A DNA stretch of 64,000 nucleotides from Harmothoe impar. Lineage: Eukaryota; Annelida; Polychaeta; Phyllodocida; Polynoidae. A program made the position numbers and the translations under genes. The notes beneath the pieces were generated by a model. The model was not told the DNA's origin, did no database searches, and was given only the letters and a program-made list of their open reading frames with translations. Position 1 is the first letter of the stretch; every line of letters begins with the position of its first letter. The stretch is taken from NCBI GenBank assembly GCA_947462335.1, contig OX381704.1, positions 119,966,065 to 120,030,064 of the forward strand, read 5' to 3'. Below, one piece after another: positions 43,809-56,200 of the stretch.

Positions 43809-44906
43809 ATGGAAGTAACCACTACTTTGTTGCCGATTAACATCACAGACACCGCAGACAACGGAACTACTGATGGAATAGCAGTAACAGCTACTTTGTT
43901 GCCAGACAACATCACAGACAACGGTACAACTGATGGAATGCTGATCTTGATGAACAATGACACTGCTACCACAGAACCTCAACTAGCAACAGCCTTCATG
44001 GCCTTCTACTTCACCATGAGATTCTTATTCTCTGGGTTTGCCATATTTGGTAATACACTCACCATCATGGCAGTGGTTCGCTTTAAAAGACTCCGAACCA
44101 ACACAAACTTCCTGATCTGTAGCCTGGCTATTGCTGATATGTTAGGTGCTATGTTAAGCCCACTGGCTCTGACCCATTACATTCTGTCTGACAAACCAGC
44201 TTATGTACCGATCTGCCTCATTGACAAAATACTGGGTCTAATTTCAGTTGGTGCCAATCTCTTCAGCATTCTGGGGATTGCTGTAGACCGTTACTTGTTC
44301 ATCGCCCATGGGCTGCACTACCCAATGTGGGTCACTTCCACCAAGACCTATACCATCATTGCTATCATCTGGGTTTTTATAACATCTGAAATATCTGCTA
44401 TCATCCTGTTGTTTCATCACCTTGACATTGGTGTGCAATGCACAGTATCTGCTTTTCTCCCAAAGCAGGTTACTAATACCATTGTGATGCCACAACTGTA
44501 CCTGTTAGCCACTTTCACAATTGTATTTTATGTAGCAATTGGTAGGATAGCCTACAAGCAGGGTCGCGCTATTGCAGCACTCAACCAGCCATTCGATACC
44601 CATGAGGCTGCCCTTAACCGACAGCACAAAAAGATAGCTAAGATGATGTGCATAGTATTGGGCACCTACTTTATATGTTACATCACACGCATTTTTGCCT
44701 TCATTATGCTTGGTTCTTCAAAACACATTTTCTGGCAGTATTTTGAAAAGGTGGCAATAATCATCTACCGGGCTAACCATTGGCTGAATCCTATTATTTA
44801 TGCTTGGAGGGATAAAGATTTTAGAATAGCTTTCCGCAGACTCCTTCATATGAGTCCAAGCAATGCTGTTAACCCAATAGTCCATGAGCTGGGTGGTCCA
44901 GCTTAG
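43809..44906 (+). CDS. Class A G-protein-coupled receptor, copy B
   Basis: The predicted 365 residues are identical to copy A at 15171-16268, and I found no nucleotide difference in the coding exon by eye. Differences resume immediately upstream (ctcaagaaATG versus ctcaagagATG; acceptor ttacag versus ttccag). In this copy an upstream in-frame ATG at 43749 lies in the predicted intron and is not the likely start. Like copy A, the stop codon is followed two bases later by the G-rich array. Motifs: DRY, NPIIY, five N-glycosylation sequons. The ligand is unknown. Confidence 0.9.
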   Translation: MEVTTTLLPINITDTADNGTTDGIAVTATLLPDNITDNGTTDGMLILMNNDTATTEPQLATAFMAFYFTMRFLFSGFAIFGNTLTIMAVVRFKRLRTNTNFLICSLAIADMLGAMLSPLALTHYILSDKPAYVPICLIDKILGLISVGANLFSILGIAVDRYLFIAHGLHYPMWVTSTKTYTIIAIIWVFITSEISAIILLFHHLDIGVQCTVSAFLPKQVTNTIVMPQLYLLATFTIVFYVAIGRIAYKQGRAIAALNQPFDTHEAALNRQHKKIAKMMCIVLGTYFICYITRIFAFIMLGSSKHIFWQYFEKVAIIIYRANHWLNPIIYAWRDKDFRIAFRRLLHMSPSNAVNPIVHELGGPA

Positions 44907-44908
44907 CA

Positions 44909-45767
44909 GGGTGTGTTGGGGTGTGGTGGGGTGTGGTGGGGTGTGGTGGGGTGTGGTGGGGTGTGGTGGGGTGTGGTGGGGTGTGGTGGGGTGTGGTGGG
45001 GTGTGGTGGGGTGTGGTGGGGTCGGGGTATGGTGTGGTGTGGTAGTGTGTGGTGGGGTGTAGGGTGTGGTGTGGTGGGGTGTGGTGGGGTGTGTTGGGGT
45101 GTAGTAGGATGTGTACGGGTGGGGTGTGGTAGGGTGGACTGGGGAAGGGTGGGGTGGGGAGGGGTGTGTTGTGGTGGGGTGTGGTGTGGTGGGGTGTGGT
45201 GTGGTGGGGTGTGGTGTGGTGGGGTGTGGTGTGGTGGGGTGTGGTGTGGTGGGGTGTGGTGGGGTGTGTTGGGGTGTAGTAGGGTGTGTTGGGGCGGGGT
45301 GTGGTAGGGTGGACTGGGGAGGGGTGTGGTGTGGTGTGATAGTGTGTGGTGGGGTGGGGAGGGGTGTGGTGGGGTGTGTGTGGTGGGGTGGGGTGCGGTG
45401 GGGTGTGGTGTGGTGTAGTAGGGTGGGTGTGGTGGGGTGGGGAGGGGTGTGGTTGGGTGGGCTGGGGTCGGTGTGGTAGGCTGGGGTGTGGTGGGGTGGG
45501 TGTTGGTTGGTTTGCAGTATGGTGTGGTGGTTGTGTGGTAGGGTGGGTATTAGGAGTGATGAGGTTTGTTCGGGTATGGTGTGGTGGGGTGGGGTGGCGT
45601 GTGGTGTGTGGTGGGAGGGGTAGGGTGATGTGTGGGGTGTGGTGGGGTGTGGTGGGTTGGGGTGTGGTGGGGTGTGGTGGGGTGTGGTGTGGTGGGGTGT
45701 GGTGGGGTGTGGTGGGTGTGGTGGGGTGGGGTGTAGTGGGGTGTTGTGGGTTGAGGGGGGGGGGGCA
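44909..45767 (+). repeat. G-rich satellite array fused to the GPCR stop codon (copy B)
   Basis: Same organisation as 16271-17219 but ~90 bp shorter, mainly through fewer pure 10-bp units at the 5' end. It ends in a run of ten Gs. Confidence 0.95.
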
Positions 45768-46730
45768 AAGTCTTTGCCTTACTATAGCTCAAAGGGGCTG
45801 GCGAGGACCAATTTGAACCCGTGAAGGACATTTTTGACCCCTCTAATGGGAGGGAGTGGAAATCCCCCGAGGGCCTTCCCCCACCTGCTTTAAAAAAAAT
45901 TACCACTCCCTCAGGTTGGTGTGAGTAAAGGCTTTACTTCATTCATACTGCTGACCTCATTGTCTACTAGATGTGTGTTTGTTCTGGACTGCTGAAACAA
46001 TATAGAAATATGATCTTTGTGTTGAAAGTGTGTATATCCTTGATTGACCTCTGAAATGAATACGTTTTGAACTGTTTAAATTTTAGCAATAATAGTTAGG
46101 TGATTAATGTTGTGTATTCAGAACAAGACAGGTGGTGAGCTGAAGAACAAATGTAAATTAGTTGCTGTGAACTGGGTGGTTGGAAAGCAGAGTTTTGGTG
46201 TAAAGGATTCTATGGGCAGACAATGCCAGTTAGTTGATTGTACGGTTCTATGGGCAGACAAAGCCTGTAAGTTGATTGTACGGTTCTATGGGCAGACAAA
46301 GCCTGTAAGTTGATTGCACGGTTCTATGGGCAGAAAAAGCCTGTGAGTTGATTGTACGGTTCTATGAGCAGACAAATCCTGTGAGTTGATTTTACGGTTT
46401 CATAGGCAGACAAATCCTGTGAGTTGATTGTATGGTTCTATGGGCAGACAAATCTTTTGAGTTGAATTCATTGTTTCAATGGGCAGATAAAGCCTGTGAG
46501 TTGATTGTACGGTTTTATGGGCAGACAAGCCTGTGAGTTGATTGTATGGTTCTATGGGCAGGCAAGGCCTGTGAGTTGATTGTATGGTTCGATAGGCAGA
46601 CAAGGCCAGTGAGTTGATTGTATGGTTTCACGGGCAGACACGTGTTAGGTTGTGTGGCCCAGAGCCAGGACAGGAAATAAAGTATTCAATATGTTGTCAT
46701 AATCACCAGAGTTTGTCCTATCTGTTTACC
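45768..46730 (+). repeat. 3'-exon-like module with 38-bp tandem repeats and AATAAA (copy B1)
   Basis: Practically identical to 17220-18180, with the 38-bp array at 46207-46641 and AATAAA at 46676-46681. This near identity places it within the homogenised tract. Confidence 0.55.
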
Positions 46731-48344
46731 AAGGCCATGAACAATTAGCTTTGTGGGATTAAACCAAATTGCAAAAAGAAAATTATAAAAGGCAATAACC
46801 AAAATACATAAGTTTCCCTTTTAGACTAATTGATTCTGTTACATTTAGATAACGGTTGTTATCAGGTGTTGCATATCACCTAGACGCCTTAAAAAATACT
46901 ATAAGTGACTAGTTCCAAGGGGGTGGGGCGGGAATTTTTCAGTGCCTTCATTGAAGGGGGCGAGATTTCACTCCCCCCCTGTAATTGATTAATGAACACT
47001 ACCTATACTACCTATATGGTTAGAGTCTGAATGAGAGAAGTCCTTTTGTGTGGTTCCTTCAAAACTGACTGTTTATAACACACTATTCACTGCTGCCACC
47101 TGTTGGTCACATACTATACTTAAGTGGCTCCTAATGCTTGCTTTGATATAGGGGAACATTCACAAACGATGTCACCTTTTTTGGGTCATTTTCAGGACCC
47201 CCCAACCCCCTGTCACCTTTAGTCATTTATCAGCGATCATCCCCCTAAGGAAGACATTACTAATTTTAAATACCCTCCACCCCCATCCCACCAGCTAACC
47301 CTCTAAATGCACCACAGTCTTGAAATTAATATAGACATAAAACACATACACCAATTGGCCAGATTTATTTCTATTATAACCTGGTGCAAGTGCCTGGTAC
47401 TAATCTAAGTACTTTCTGCCCCATGTGACAATGACCAATTAGTTGCCATTCCACCTAGATAGCAGAGATACTGTTACATTGACATTAGTTTTAGTATACA
47501 TAATGTACTATTATCGCAATTATCATAATTATTATCATTTTCATTTGTTCATAAACATGTCTGGACTTCTAAAGGTGTTGTCACACAGACCTTGTCATCC
47601 CCCTACCCCCATGTCACTTTATGTCACTAAACTCAGAGACCCACTCAGCACTTGGCAGGTGACATCATTTGTGAATGTTCCATAGGGCAGTGGTGAATGG
47701 AGTGATGCCCCCTATTAGAGTTCAAGGTCAAGTCTAACACTGTTTATTGCGTCCTCATAACATGATGAGCGACCTTTGGCAACCCAAATGTGGTCAGCAT
47801 TCATACAATTTCTCAAAGTCTGAAAAAAATACATATGTTTGGTATAAGTAATATGCAGCTTACATTTATGTGTTGGATTTTAAATATCTTTCACTTTATT
47901 AACAGAGACCAGTAATCTATCATCAGAAAAATAAATGACACATTTATTAGCCTGTTTTTCTGGGCTGTATAACATGCAGCTTGGGACAGATAATGGGTTT
48001 AGTATACAAATATACATCATTGACGTGAATAGGTACGCTTCCACTTGGTTGAGATATTTCCTAGCTAAGTCATCAATGTTTCATCAAAGACTGGTGGCAA
48101 ACAACACTGCACCCCTGCTGCCTAGGTTGAAAAGAATGTAGAACTTGGTTATTGTAATGTATTGTCACACAATTATCGCCCACAGCTTTGGGACGCCAGT
48201 CTAACACAGACTGTGCCTGTGAGGGCATCCTATACCCCTTCTGTAGATAGGAGGGCAGTGGGGCAGTGTCCCTGTACCCCTCCCCAGTCTGTCACCTCCA
48301 GCCCTCCTGGCTTTCACCTTTGTAGATAACCTTCCCTGAATAAT

Positions 48345-48935
48345 GTTAAGAATGCTTGAGAGGGGGGTGGGGGGGGGTATAAAGAAACTCTCAAGGGAAA
48401 AAAGTTTGCACCTTGGCTGGGATCAAATTGATTCCATCAAGGAGGAAAAGGTAATATTTGGACCCCTCTCATGGAAGGGACAGGAAACTTTGGCGTACTC
48501 TCTCCCACCTTATGTTAAAAAATGACTGTTCCCTTAGGCTGGTCTTTGACATGTGAGAAAAGGCTTTAATTTATTCATGCTAGATGTGTCTGTTTGTTGT
48601 AGGGTGCTGAAAATATATCGAAATATGATCTTTGTGTTGAAAGTTTGTATATCATTGATTGACCTCTGAAATGTGTATGTTTTGAAGGGTTTAAATTTTA
48701 CCAGTAATAGTAATGTGATGATGTTGTGTATTCGGAAGAAGACATTCAGCGAGCTGAGGAATAACTGTAAACAAATTGTTGTGAACTGGGTGAGATGAGC
48801 AGACAAAGCCAGTGAGTTTGACACAGACCCAGGAGTGACAAAGACATGTTTTAGGTTGTTAGGCCCGGAGCCAGGACAGGAAATAAAGCATTCAAGAAGT
48901 TCGCATAATCTCTGGAGTTTGTTGCATCTTTTTAC
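48345..48935 (+). repeat. 3'-exon-like module, diverged copy B2
   Basis: Aligns with 20190-20830 with deletions. It ends ggccaggacaggaaataaagc-like with AATAAA near 48884. It lies outside the homogenised tract and has drifted accordingly. Confidence 0.65.
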
Positions 48936-48939
48936 AAAA

Positions 48940-48943
<4 letters not shown>

Positions 48944-49002
<59 letters not shown>

Positions 49003-49009
49003 TATATAC
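48944..49009. repeat. (TA)n microsatellite, interrupted
   Basis: TA repeats broken by gtat and cata variants. Positional equivalent of 20836-20909. Confidence 0.95.
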
Positions 49010-51051
49010 CATATTCAATACATTACGCAATTATTTTGAGTGGGAAATAACTCTATGTAAGATATTACCATCCCCACACCCTGAAATGGATTAATGAACA
49101 CTCCCTGTACAGATTGAGTCTGAATGGGAAAAGTCCTTTTGTGTGGTTCCTCCAACACTGTGACAGTTACTATGGAAAAAGGTTAGAACCAAGATTGTAT
49201 CATTCAAGATCTAACTTACTACAAAATCAACAACCCTAAGGATACTGCCCCTATGCCGAATTACTTGGAAAGGCCAAAAAAAAATTCATAGTAGCTGTCA
49301 CAGTAAATATTTGCCCCCATAGCCAGATTACAGATAGCGTCTTTGATAAAAAGCACTACTCACTGCTGCCACCTGTTGGTCACATAATATACTAAAGTGA
49401 CTGATCATACTTGCTTCCATATAAGGTAGTGGCAAATGGAGTGGCACCCCCTGTTAGACAGACAGGGAACTACACTGGACCCCCTGCTGCCCAGGTTGAG
49501 AACAATGTGGAACTTGGTTATTGTAATGTTTTGTCCCAATTATCGCCCAAAACTCTCTGAAACCTGTGTAACACATACTGTGTCTGTGAGGGCATCCTAC
49601 AACCCTGCCGGGGGTAGAGGGGGGACAATGGTTACATAATTATTGCCCCTTCCCACTGAGTTGCCTCCCCCATGGATCAGGGTCGGGAGGAGGGTACCCA
49701 TCAAAGTGACTGGAGTGGGAGAACGCGGTGCCTCTTACCCTGCCCCCCATGTCCCTGTCTACAACACCTTCCAGCTTCTCTGGATAACCTTCCCTGCAAC
49801 GAATATATTATTATGGTCTATTCTAACACTGTGAGGGAAATTTCAAGGATACATACCCTACCCTAAGGAGTGCAAATTAATCAACTAATCCTCTTTCGCA
49901 TCACATATGAACATCATTTATAGACATCAACAGTGCCAAATAGAAAGTCCTAGAGCTCAGCCAATTATTTTTGTGTTGGTGACCGAAAGGTTCGACGATG
50001 CATTCTTATGTAGAATTTTCTGCTGAAATAAAAAATCCAAGTCTTACAAAAATAAATCGGGGCTTTTTCTAAAGAAAATGTTCTCAATAGTTAGGACCAG
50101 GATCAGTGAGTGAGGATCAGCTTTTGACACAATTATGTTCGTCAGATCTATGGTACTCAAAATTACAAGATGAGCTTATGGACTAATAGGATTCAAACAA
50201 GCAAGCTTTCTTTTCTAGAGTCTCTTTAAAGTCTTAGTCCTATATCTAAAGACATGTTGCCATGATTTTAAAACTATCCCTGGCCCTAAACTTCAAATGG
50301 GACCAGTGACAGGGCAGGTCAGGATATGATATATTTAAATCATAGATAATAAACATCAATGGGTGTCAGTAAGGTAGTCTCTTCAATGCTAGAATGCAGG
50401 GAAAAAGCATGCACTACGCTAGTTAAGGGGAAGATGTTAGCAGGGGTCATATTTGTAGAAAGGGCTAGTGAAAACATTGAATAACACTATGACCTAAAGT
50501 TGCACATAGTTGACAGAATTTTGAATGAGAGAAGTCATTCTGTGTGTTTCGTGTGGTCCCTTTGATACTATTTATAACACACTACTCACTGCTGCCAACT
50601 GTTGGCCTCATGCTATACTAAAGTGACTGCTCATACTTTATCTCATGTATCGTATCCATAATTTTGTATGTAAAATCAAATAGATATTAATACTGAGATC
50701 TGTTACAATCCCAATGTAAATATAGGATGATAATACACCATGTCATATTCCAAGGGATAACCAAGTCACTAAATTGGATTGGTATCCTTTCCCACAGTGT
50801 GTAAGGGAAATGTGCAAGGCTTTCTTCATAGAAAGACTGAATTGGAAAAATATATTAACAACATTTTATTCATATCGGATCATGGACAAGAAGAAATGAA
50901 GAACTACGTCCGCAAAACCATCAAAAGTGGTTTCTCATCAACAAGGACTAAACATATGACTAAAAGGCTTTTTTTAAAATGTTGCAGTTATTATGAATTT
51001 ATTGGATCTATGTATCTGGCTCACTCTCACCAAATCAGTGCAACTAAAAAA

Positions 51052-51102
51052 GTGACGTACATGATCGGTGGACGTACATGATCGGCGGACGTACATGATC
51101 GG
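51052..51102 (+). repeat. Left terminal repeat cluster (3 monomers)
   Basis: Three direct copies of GACGTACATGATCGG with short spacers. A fourth copy lies at 51235-51251. They are in inverted orientation relative to the right cluster, and likely nuclease or transposase binding sites. Confidence 0.85.
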
Positions 51103-51420
51103 CAGCTTTATTTTTATCTGAAATTTTTTTTCCAACTTCTCTCAAGTGTTGTCTCAGCATATAAGAAAGTCCCATCTCTTAAATATGTGTCATGGCCAGT
51201 ACAGACCTTTGTTATTAATTGCTTATTACGTTAGGTGACGTACATGATCGGTGAATCTGTATGTAGTCCAAATCGTATTATAATGTAAGGATTTCAGGTT
51301 TGTAAGAAAGTATGTTATCCCACTCCCCCTGGTCTCCTGTAATGTCCCGAAGAACATGCCTAAATATGTCGCTTATGTTGAAATATACCCATTTAGTCCA
51401 GTCAGTGTGTTCGATTTTTA

Positions 51421-51730
51421 ATAAGAATTGTGCATTTTGGTATTAAAGCATGAAAATCGGCACAGAGGTACATAAGGGTATACCGATCATTTTTGGATAT
51501 AGACCCATTCTGGAATTTTGTTTCCTTGGATACGGTTGCCATGGAAACCTTCCAAGGTGAAATGTTGATATTTCCAGTGGATTGTAGGTGCTATAGCACT
51601 ACTAATGACATCAAACTTATCTGTAAGCTTCATTTTAGTATGATGATTGATTTTGTATATTATCTGATTATGTTGACCTCCTATGGTGGGTTGTTGCCTA
51701 GCAACAACCAACATTTTTGTTGATTTCCCT
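51421..51730 (+). repeat. Left subterminal inverted repeat
   Basis: The strand matches the reverse complement of 59212-59515 over about 300 bp, best in the first 130 bp. It includes ggttgttgcctagcaacaac-type inverted motifs (ccatggaaacc, cctagcaac) that recur through the element. Confidence 0.85.
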
Positions 51731-52260
51731 AGCAACCGCCCTAAAAAATCACTTATGAGAAGCCTATTGATACTAAGCACCACTGAGTTGATTCCTCATG
51801 TTTCAAAAGTGTCAATTCTTGCTTTACCTGAGTCAACAGCTCCCTAGCAACAGACATTCCAATTGTTTCCTCCCTAGCAACACAGACCTAAGGCTATGCT
51901 TGTGTATTTCACTATCAGAAATTACCCTAAACACATTGTGAGGAAGTAAATAGTTTGGTTGTAAGGGGTGAAAAACAGGTAAAGTTACATATTACATTAG
52001 TGCAGAGCTTGAATATGGCTGATTTTCAGAAGTTTCATATTGTTGCCATGGAAACCTTCTTTTTAGACAAAGGAGATATATCATACAAGCTCAACATATT
52101 TTTATTTGAATATAAGAACATATTTACTGATTTTTGGTCCCATTCATATCTCCATATCTGCTATTTGAATTTTTACTAAACTAAATAACAAAAATAAACT
52201 GATTTGTACTAAACTAAGATGTAGATCTTCTGCTGACTCCTGCCTTGACAACAACAATAA

Positions 52261-52325
52261 CAGACACAAGATTTGTCACCAGATTTGAACTTCTGATGTT
52301 CTATGTGCTACACAGCTTTTTCAAG
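52261..52325 (+). other. Possible 5' untranslated exon end and donor site
   Basis: A donor tcaag/gtgagt at 52325/52326 precedes an acceptor ttttctcctag at 53122. The exon 53123-53220 then carries the first ATG and a donor gat/gtgagt. The transcript start was not located. Confidence 0.4.
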
Positions 52326-53208
52326 GTGAGTGACACAAAATCCTTTTATGTGTTTTTATGAATGATGTATTATAGACATTTAATTGAAGTAAACTGAACA
52401 AAAAAAAGGTTTGATTCAATGAACAAAAGATGTTTTTCTTTTCAAAACAAAATGCTGTTCGTGGTTTCAAGATCTGCCACCAGGGGTCAGCACTGTCTAA
52501 ATCTGAGAATTTTTAGTTAAATACATCAATTTCATCGACTCATATTTGATTGAATATTGGAACCAAGAGACTTTTTAGGGTATGGCAAATCATGTTAGGG
52601 GACCATAAGTTCCAAATCAATCCATATATAGTAATAATTCCATTTCCTAGTTGCTTAGCAACAGGGCTAAACATGGTATGTGTTCTATGGAAATCTCTCT
52701 AAAAGGGCCCATGATTTATGTAAGGAAAATCATATGCACAACGGCACTTAATGATTCTTCATATCATCCAACCTAAAATAACGACCATGTCTACCCACTG
52801 AAGTAGCCTTATGTTTCTGTAGTGTCACTTAACTGTAAAAGGTATCAGTTGCCTAGCAACACTGTATGTATATTAAGCCATAGACTATTCTTAAGTTTAT
52901 GCTCCTTGCCCACCTTACCCACCTCCCCAAAGAAATTTTCACCTCCGCCAGTCTTACTATTGCCTACCCCATACTCCAATATCACCCTATAAAGGTACCT
53001 ATATACCTAGCAATACCTTTACTTAGACACTGCGTAACATCTCCAATGTAAGAAGTAAATTGCATAGGTTATAAGTTATCCCTCATTTGACTCCCTGAAG
53101 GAAACTTTTCTTTTTCTCCTAGGGAACACAGTGTCGACCAGCTCCATACTGCACCATGTGGTTCCTAGAAGTTGTTTCATTCTGAGAGAAATATTTTCAC
53201 CAGTCATC

Positions 53209-56200
53209 ATGGATTCAGATGTGAGTAAAACCTATAACTGTACTTAAACCTTCTGAGCCCTATGGGCCCCTACTAATCTTGCGCTTAGGGGTTGGATAAT
53301 TTATCCTCTTGCTCTACAGACCAAGTCCAGATGGTTCCCTAAGCTCAGTGAGCATGTGTTCACTCCCTGACTCTCTGCTGTTCGGGAGGGGGGACCCTAT
53401 AGCATTGAAGATCATTCATGAAATACTCTTTTATGAAGTATGTAGTCAACTCCCTGTAATGCGGCATGTGGGGCCCCTATGCCACAAATTTGCCTCTAAC
53501 CCTCAAAAGGATGACCTTTTGAGGCATAAGGGCAAGTTGATATTTAAGGACAGTTTGGTTTATCAATCTGCCTGTATGCCTCATACACTTCATAGTGAAA
53601 TGCATCAAACAATCATACAATATCCACCTGCCCTTATGCCTCAAGCACTATTATCATGGTGATGAAGCCCTAAAAAACCCTAATATATCAACTTCCCCTT
53701 ATGCCTCAATTGCTATAATAGTCAGCTAATGCATTTAACTGCCCAAAACTATCCATCTGCCTTTATACCTCAAATGCTATGTAGTGTGTAGAAAGTCTAT
53801 ATGACAGGGAAATGATTTCTTAACTTTTACATTTATATGTTTTACTTTGAACATATAGTCATTTTGTATTCATTTGATTTGATTTCAGATAACCATGTCA
53901 GAAGCCCCTGAGATGAATGCCATGGATTGAGAAAATTGGTCCATCTGTTGTCTTTGCAGAGATGATGATGATGATGGCCAATTTACATGCCCTTCGAAGA
54001 CTAAAAGAGGTGATGTTGGAAGTGGCTACTCTACAATGGATGTAAACTTGAGACGACTTGCAGAGATAGATGCAGTACCATTCAAATTAGACATCAATAG
54101 CTTGGATGATGGTCATCGTATAACGGAAACTCTAGTGAAACATGAAGCTAAATGGCACAAAAAGTGTGGTCTGATGGTAAACAATCTTAAAGTTGAGAGA
54201 GAATACCGTAAGCGTAAGAGGGATGCACCAGAAGTTACTGGAAACAAGGTCTTCACTCGAATGGATGGCTCTGGTGATGGACCCAATAGAGATGCAAATA
54301 TAGATACTTGCTACTTCTGTTCGGAAGGAAATGAGATTGGAGATTTGCATAGCTTCAGCTGCCTTCCCACAGACTATGCCATTAGAAAATATGCAATTCT
54401 GTTAGAGGATAAACACCTAATTGCAAAATTAAGTACTGGGGATCTCATAGCCCAGGAGGCAAAGTACCATCGGATATGCCTCACAAGATTGTATAACAAG
54501 GGTCGATGTGCTCTACAAAAGAGAAACCACGCCAATTCTGAACAACATGTGAAAGAAGGACTTGCCTTGGCTGAATTGATAAGTTATATCACTGAGTCTT
54601 ATACAAATGAAAAACAACACATATTCCGGCTTGCCGATCTTGGAGATCTTTATAAGAAGAGATTGCAACAGATGGGGATCAGCGTAGAACATAGAATCCA
54701 CACTACCCACCTGAAAGAAAGACTTTTGCTACATATGCCACAAATGGAGGATTACAACAAGGGTCGAGATGTGTTTCTTACATCATGAAGCATGTTTCTG
54801 ATCTACTCTACCAAGGCTATCAAATGGACCAAGATGAATTTGCAGTAGTAATGCAGAAAATAAGTGGCAAAATCCGAGAAGAAATTTTTGCCCTTCAGAC
54901 AAGCTTCATTGGATCACTTGAGCAGAAGACAGAGGGTTCATCAAAGACGCTTAAATCCCTACTAACAATGATCGTTAACGGGTCTAACATTGTTGATCAG
55001 TCAGCAGTGGAATTGAGTCAGCCAGTTTCCACAGCAGCACAAATTCTTACATACAGCACTGTAAAATGCAGAAGGAAAACTAGTTCAACAACCCATCAAT
55101 ACCACAGTCAAGACAGGGAGCCACCACTACCTCTGTATCTTGGGCTCAAGCTCTACTCAGCTTCTCGTCAGAGGAAACTAATCGATGCCTCTTTTGCGAT
55201 TGGCATATCATGCTCCTATGACCGTGTGATGAACATCGTTTCCCACCTGGGTGATAGAATTTGTCGCTATTATGAGGAGAAAAGGGTAGTTTGTCCCCCG
55301 CAACTGAAGAAAGGCATATTTGTTTCAGCAGCAATCGACAATGTGGATCATGATCCTAGTTCATCATCATCAAATTCAGGGTCGTTCCATGGTACCAGCA
55401 TCTCCATCTTCCAAAACATCTACAAGGAAACAGTGGAAGATAAAAATGAAGATATGCCACTCCAAACAGAATTCCGAAAAACAAACAAGAAAATCCGGGA
55501 TCTTCCGTTGTATTACACAAACATTATTCGTCAGGAAATAAGGACATCATTGCAACTCCCAGACATGCAACACTGCATAGCAACCAAAATGTGTCAGTCC
55601 TCTGATGACATAACGGCACTGCACCCTGAATTTCAGTGGCTACAACATGTGAACATTCACTGTCATGATCCTGTGACTCAGGACTCAAAGCTGTCGTGGG
55701 CAGCATATCATGCAAGTAAAGTTCAGGAGACACCAACACCATCAATAAACACCATGCTGCCACTATTCTCGAATGAAGTGTGCTCAAGTACAATGGTACA
55801 TCACTGTTTGAAAGTGGTGAGAGCTGCAGTGAACCATATTAATCCTAGTCAACCAATCATCATCTGTGCAGATCAGCCAGTATATGCCAAGTGCAAGCAA
55901 GACCAATGGAGCTAGGAGTCAGAGTTTAATGAAGAGAATTCTGTCATGCTCCTTGGAGGCCTTCATACAGAGATGGTTATATACAAGGTGCTTGGTCATT
56001 GGCTTGAAGGGAGTGGCTGGGTGGAGGCTCTGCACCAGGCAGATATTGCCACTCTTGGTGTTGCAGAGTCATTCCTAAAAGCCAGCCATGTAACAATAAC
56101 ATGTCACGCCCATCATGTGACTGCTTGTGTGCTCTATGCAATGCTGAAAGATGCTTATGAGAAGAATCAAAATGAAAACCTGGGGCCCAATTGCATCAAC

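Larger units (their letters stand above)
43290..50945. repeat. Segmental duplication copy XB
   Basis: The direct partner of 14800-22005. The central tract 43809 to about 48031 is almost identical to copy A, apart from the length of the G-rich array. Outside that tract substitutions and indels are frequent, and additional sequence (43345-43490, 49170-49230, 49850-50500) is present in only one copy. It ends just before the TIR transposon at 51052. Confidence 0.92.

Noticed and set aside
53309..53662. 117-codon frame inside the TIR transposon
   Set aside because: It falls in the predicted intron between 53220 and 53889 and consists of degenerate ttatgcctca-type repeats.
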